Source of the DNA: Nocardioidaceae bacterium
Lineage (GTDB): Bacteria > Actinomycetota > Actinomycetes > Propionibacteriales > Nocardioidaceae
Direction: 5' to 3'
DNA: 5,420 nucleotides
Assembly: GCA_020438665.1 (NCBI GenBank)
Contig: JAGQUE010000288.1
Span: forward strand, 1 to 5,420
The notes beneath the pieces are model-generated. The model saw only the letters and a list, made by a program, of their open reading frames with translations, had not been told where the DNA came from and did not search any database. Every line of letters begins with the position of its first letter. Positions within the stretch are counted from its first letter, which is position 1. Positions 4,033 to 5,420 of the stretch are shown piece after piece. The position numbers were made by a program, and so were the translations under genes.

Positions 4033-5420
4033 ATGCGTCCCACGGTGGCGGCCCGGCTCGCGACCGCGCGTCGTCGCTCGCTCGTCGGCCGCGAGGACGA
4101 GGTCGCCCGCGCGACCGCGTTCCTAGACGACGCCCCGGCTGCCGTGGTGCTGCACGTCCACGGCCCCGGCGGGGTGGGCAAGACGACCCTGCTGCGGGCG
4201 GTCGAAGACCTCGCCGTGGACCGCGACCGGCCGACCCGGTGGGTCGACGCGGCGGAGCTAGACGTCAGCCGGGAGGCGGTGCTGGCGGCGTTGGCCGGGG
4301 ACGCCGGCGACCTCGGCCTGCTGGACGCCGGCACCGTCGTCCTGCTCGACCACGCCGAGCACCTCGGCGCGGTCGAGCCGTGGCTGTGGCGCGAGCTCCT
4401 CCCGACGCTTCCCGACGACTGTCAGGTGGTGGTGGCCGGGCGTCGCCCACCGTCGCAGGACGCGCGCGAGCCGGGGTGGCGCGACCTCGTGCGCCTGCTG
4501 CCGCTGCGCAACCTGCCGGCGACCGGCTCCACCGCGCTGCTGCGCTCGCGCGGCGTGCCCGAGAGCGTCGACGTGACGTCGCTGGTGCGGTTGACCCACG
4601 GCCACCCGCTCGCACTCGTCATCGCGGCCGACGAGTACGCTGGCCGCGCGGAGGACGGAGGCGGCGCCGGTGGGGAGGCCTCGGCGCTGCTCGACCATCC
4701 CGACGCCGCCGCCCGGTTGATCGGCAGCTTCGTCGACGACGTGGCCGACCCTCTCCAACGCCAGGCGCTGCACGTTGTCGGACACACGCGCCGCGTCGAC
4801 CGCGCGATGCTGGAGGTGGTGCTCAAGGTCGACCAGCAGACCGCGGACGCGCTCCTCGACTGGCTCCGGGACAGGCCCTACTCCCAGAGCCACCCCGACG
4901 GTCTCTCAGTCCACGACGTCGTCCGCGACGCCCTTGACCGTGACCTGCGGTGGCGTGACCGAGCGGCGTTCGCGACCCTCCACCGTCGCATCCGAGCGGT
5001 CGTCCTGGAACGGATGGCACACGGCCGGGGCGCCGAGCACGCCCGTGCGGCAGCCGACCTCCTGTTCCTCCACCGCGGCAACCCCGATGCCCAGGACCTC
5101 TACGCCTTCGAGGACCTGCTCAGCCTCACCTACAGACGGGCTCGCGCCACCGACCGCGAGCGGGTCGTATCGGCGTTCGATAGTGCCGACGGACCGGACC
5201 GGGCGTCACACGCCGCCTCGTGGTTCGACTGCCACCCCGAGATGTTCCACGTCATGGAGGACGCCGCCGGGGCGAGCGCGGGCACCGTCGCCGAGCTCAG
5301 GCTCGACCTCGTCGGCCCCGGTGACGACCCGCTCGCCGCGCGCGTGCTGGCCGAGCTGCACCGGCGACGCCCGCCGGCGCCGGGCGAGCCCATCCTGTTT
5401 GAAATGGTGGCCGACCCCCG
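4033..5420 (+). CDS. STAND-type P-loop ATPase, probable regulator; C-terminus beyond the window
   Basis: The frame is open from ATG 4033 to the right edge (462 residues so far). A TGA at 4024-4026 in the same frame and the SLVGRE motif at 16-21 make ATG 4033 the natural start; no Shine-Dalgarno is seen. Order of parts: SLVGREDE, as at the start of many STAND NTPases; Walker A GPGGVGKTTLLR at 44-55; Walker B TVVLLDHAEHL at 101-111; CQVVVAGRRPP at 130-140, the sensor-type strand with arginines; THGHPLAL at 188-195, equivalent to the GxP motif; then a winged-helix-like part with LLDWLRDRPYSQSHPDGLSVHDVVRDAL at 274-301, and a helical region. Proteins of this shape use ATP binding as a switch and often end in a sensor/TPR region or LuxR-type DNA-binding domain; that end is not visible here. 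The ligand is unknown. Its codons are more strongly G/C-biased than those of the genes to the left. Confidence 0.87.
   Translation, partial: MRPTVAARLATARRRSLVGREDEVARATAFLDDAPAAVVLHVHGPGGVGKTTLLRAVEDLAVDRDRPTRWVDAAELDVSREAVLAALAGDAGDLGLLDAGTVVLLDHAEHLGAVEPWLWRELLPTLPDDCQVVVAGRRPPSQDAREPGWRDLVRLLPLRNLPATGSTALLRSRGVPESVDVTSLVRLTHGHPLALVIAADEYAGRAEDGGGAGGEASALLDHPDAAARLIGSFVDDVADPLQRQALHVVGHTRRVDRAMLEVVLKVDQQTADALLDWLRDRPYSQSHPDGLSVHDVVRDALDRDLRWRDRAAFATLHRRIRAVVLERMAHGRGAEHARAAADLLFLHRGNPDAQDLYAFEDLLSLTYRRARATDRERVVSAFDSADGPDRASHAASWFDCHPEMFHVMEDAAGASAGTVAELRLDLVGPGDDPLAARVLAELHRRRPPAPGEPILFEMVADP

Noticed and set aside
3981..4937. Long plus-strand open frame of 318 codons overlapping the ATPase gene.
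   Set aside because: Its product is an Arg/Pro/Ala/Gly-rich string with no motif, while the frame starting at 4033 has all ATPase motifs.

Overview
The window is very GC-rich, with strong G/C bias at third codon positions. Together with the protein families present this points to a high-GC actinobacterium, probably of the Nocardioides/Geodermatophilus kind (inferred from composition and family resemblance only). It looks like an accessory chromosomal region: unlinked single-gene enzymes in alternating orientation, separated by remnants of dead genes. I see no RNA gene, insertion sequence or CRISPR array.

Layout: (a) 2-175, the tail of a truncated DUF3626-like reading frame entering from the left edge. 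(b) 147-1034 (+), a tandem-domain GNAT acetyltransferase. (c) 1125-1462 (-), a collapsed parDE toxin-antitoxin module: the ParD N-terminus, ParD C-terminus and ParE C-terminal half are recognisable, but the pieces between them are missing and the frames are shifted. Its ribosome binding site and a possible operator remain intact. (d) 1550-1678 (-), a short TPR-like fragment with no start. (e) 1694-2122 (-), a VOC (glyoxalase/dioxygenase fold) protein. (f) 2432-2869 (+), a small GNAT acetyltransferase. (g) 3033-3818 (-), a class I SAM-dependent methyltransferase. (h) 4033 to the right edge (+), the first 462 residues of a STAND-type P-loop ATPase, probably a large regulatory protein, noticeably more GC-rich than the left part.

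The least expected structure is a three-copy dispersed repeat (1494-1546, 2982-3020, 3903-3945), all in the same orientation and all intergenic. Each copy starts with a CGGAG-type box, has a palindromic core centred on GATC, and ends in CACTC. The copies bracket the VOC+GNAT block and the methyltransferase block, giving a modular appearance. No metabolic pathway connects the intact genes. Acetyltransferase, VOC and methyltransferase genes are typical stand-alone resistance or modification genes of accessory regions, but their substrates cannot be read from the sequence. I do not see convincing evidence of a wholly new multi-gene system; the repeats and the toxin-antitoxin wreck are the parts most worth following up.
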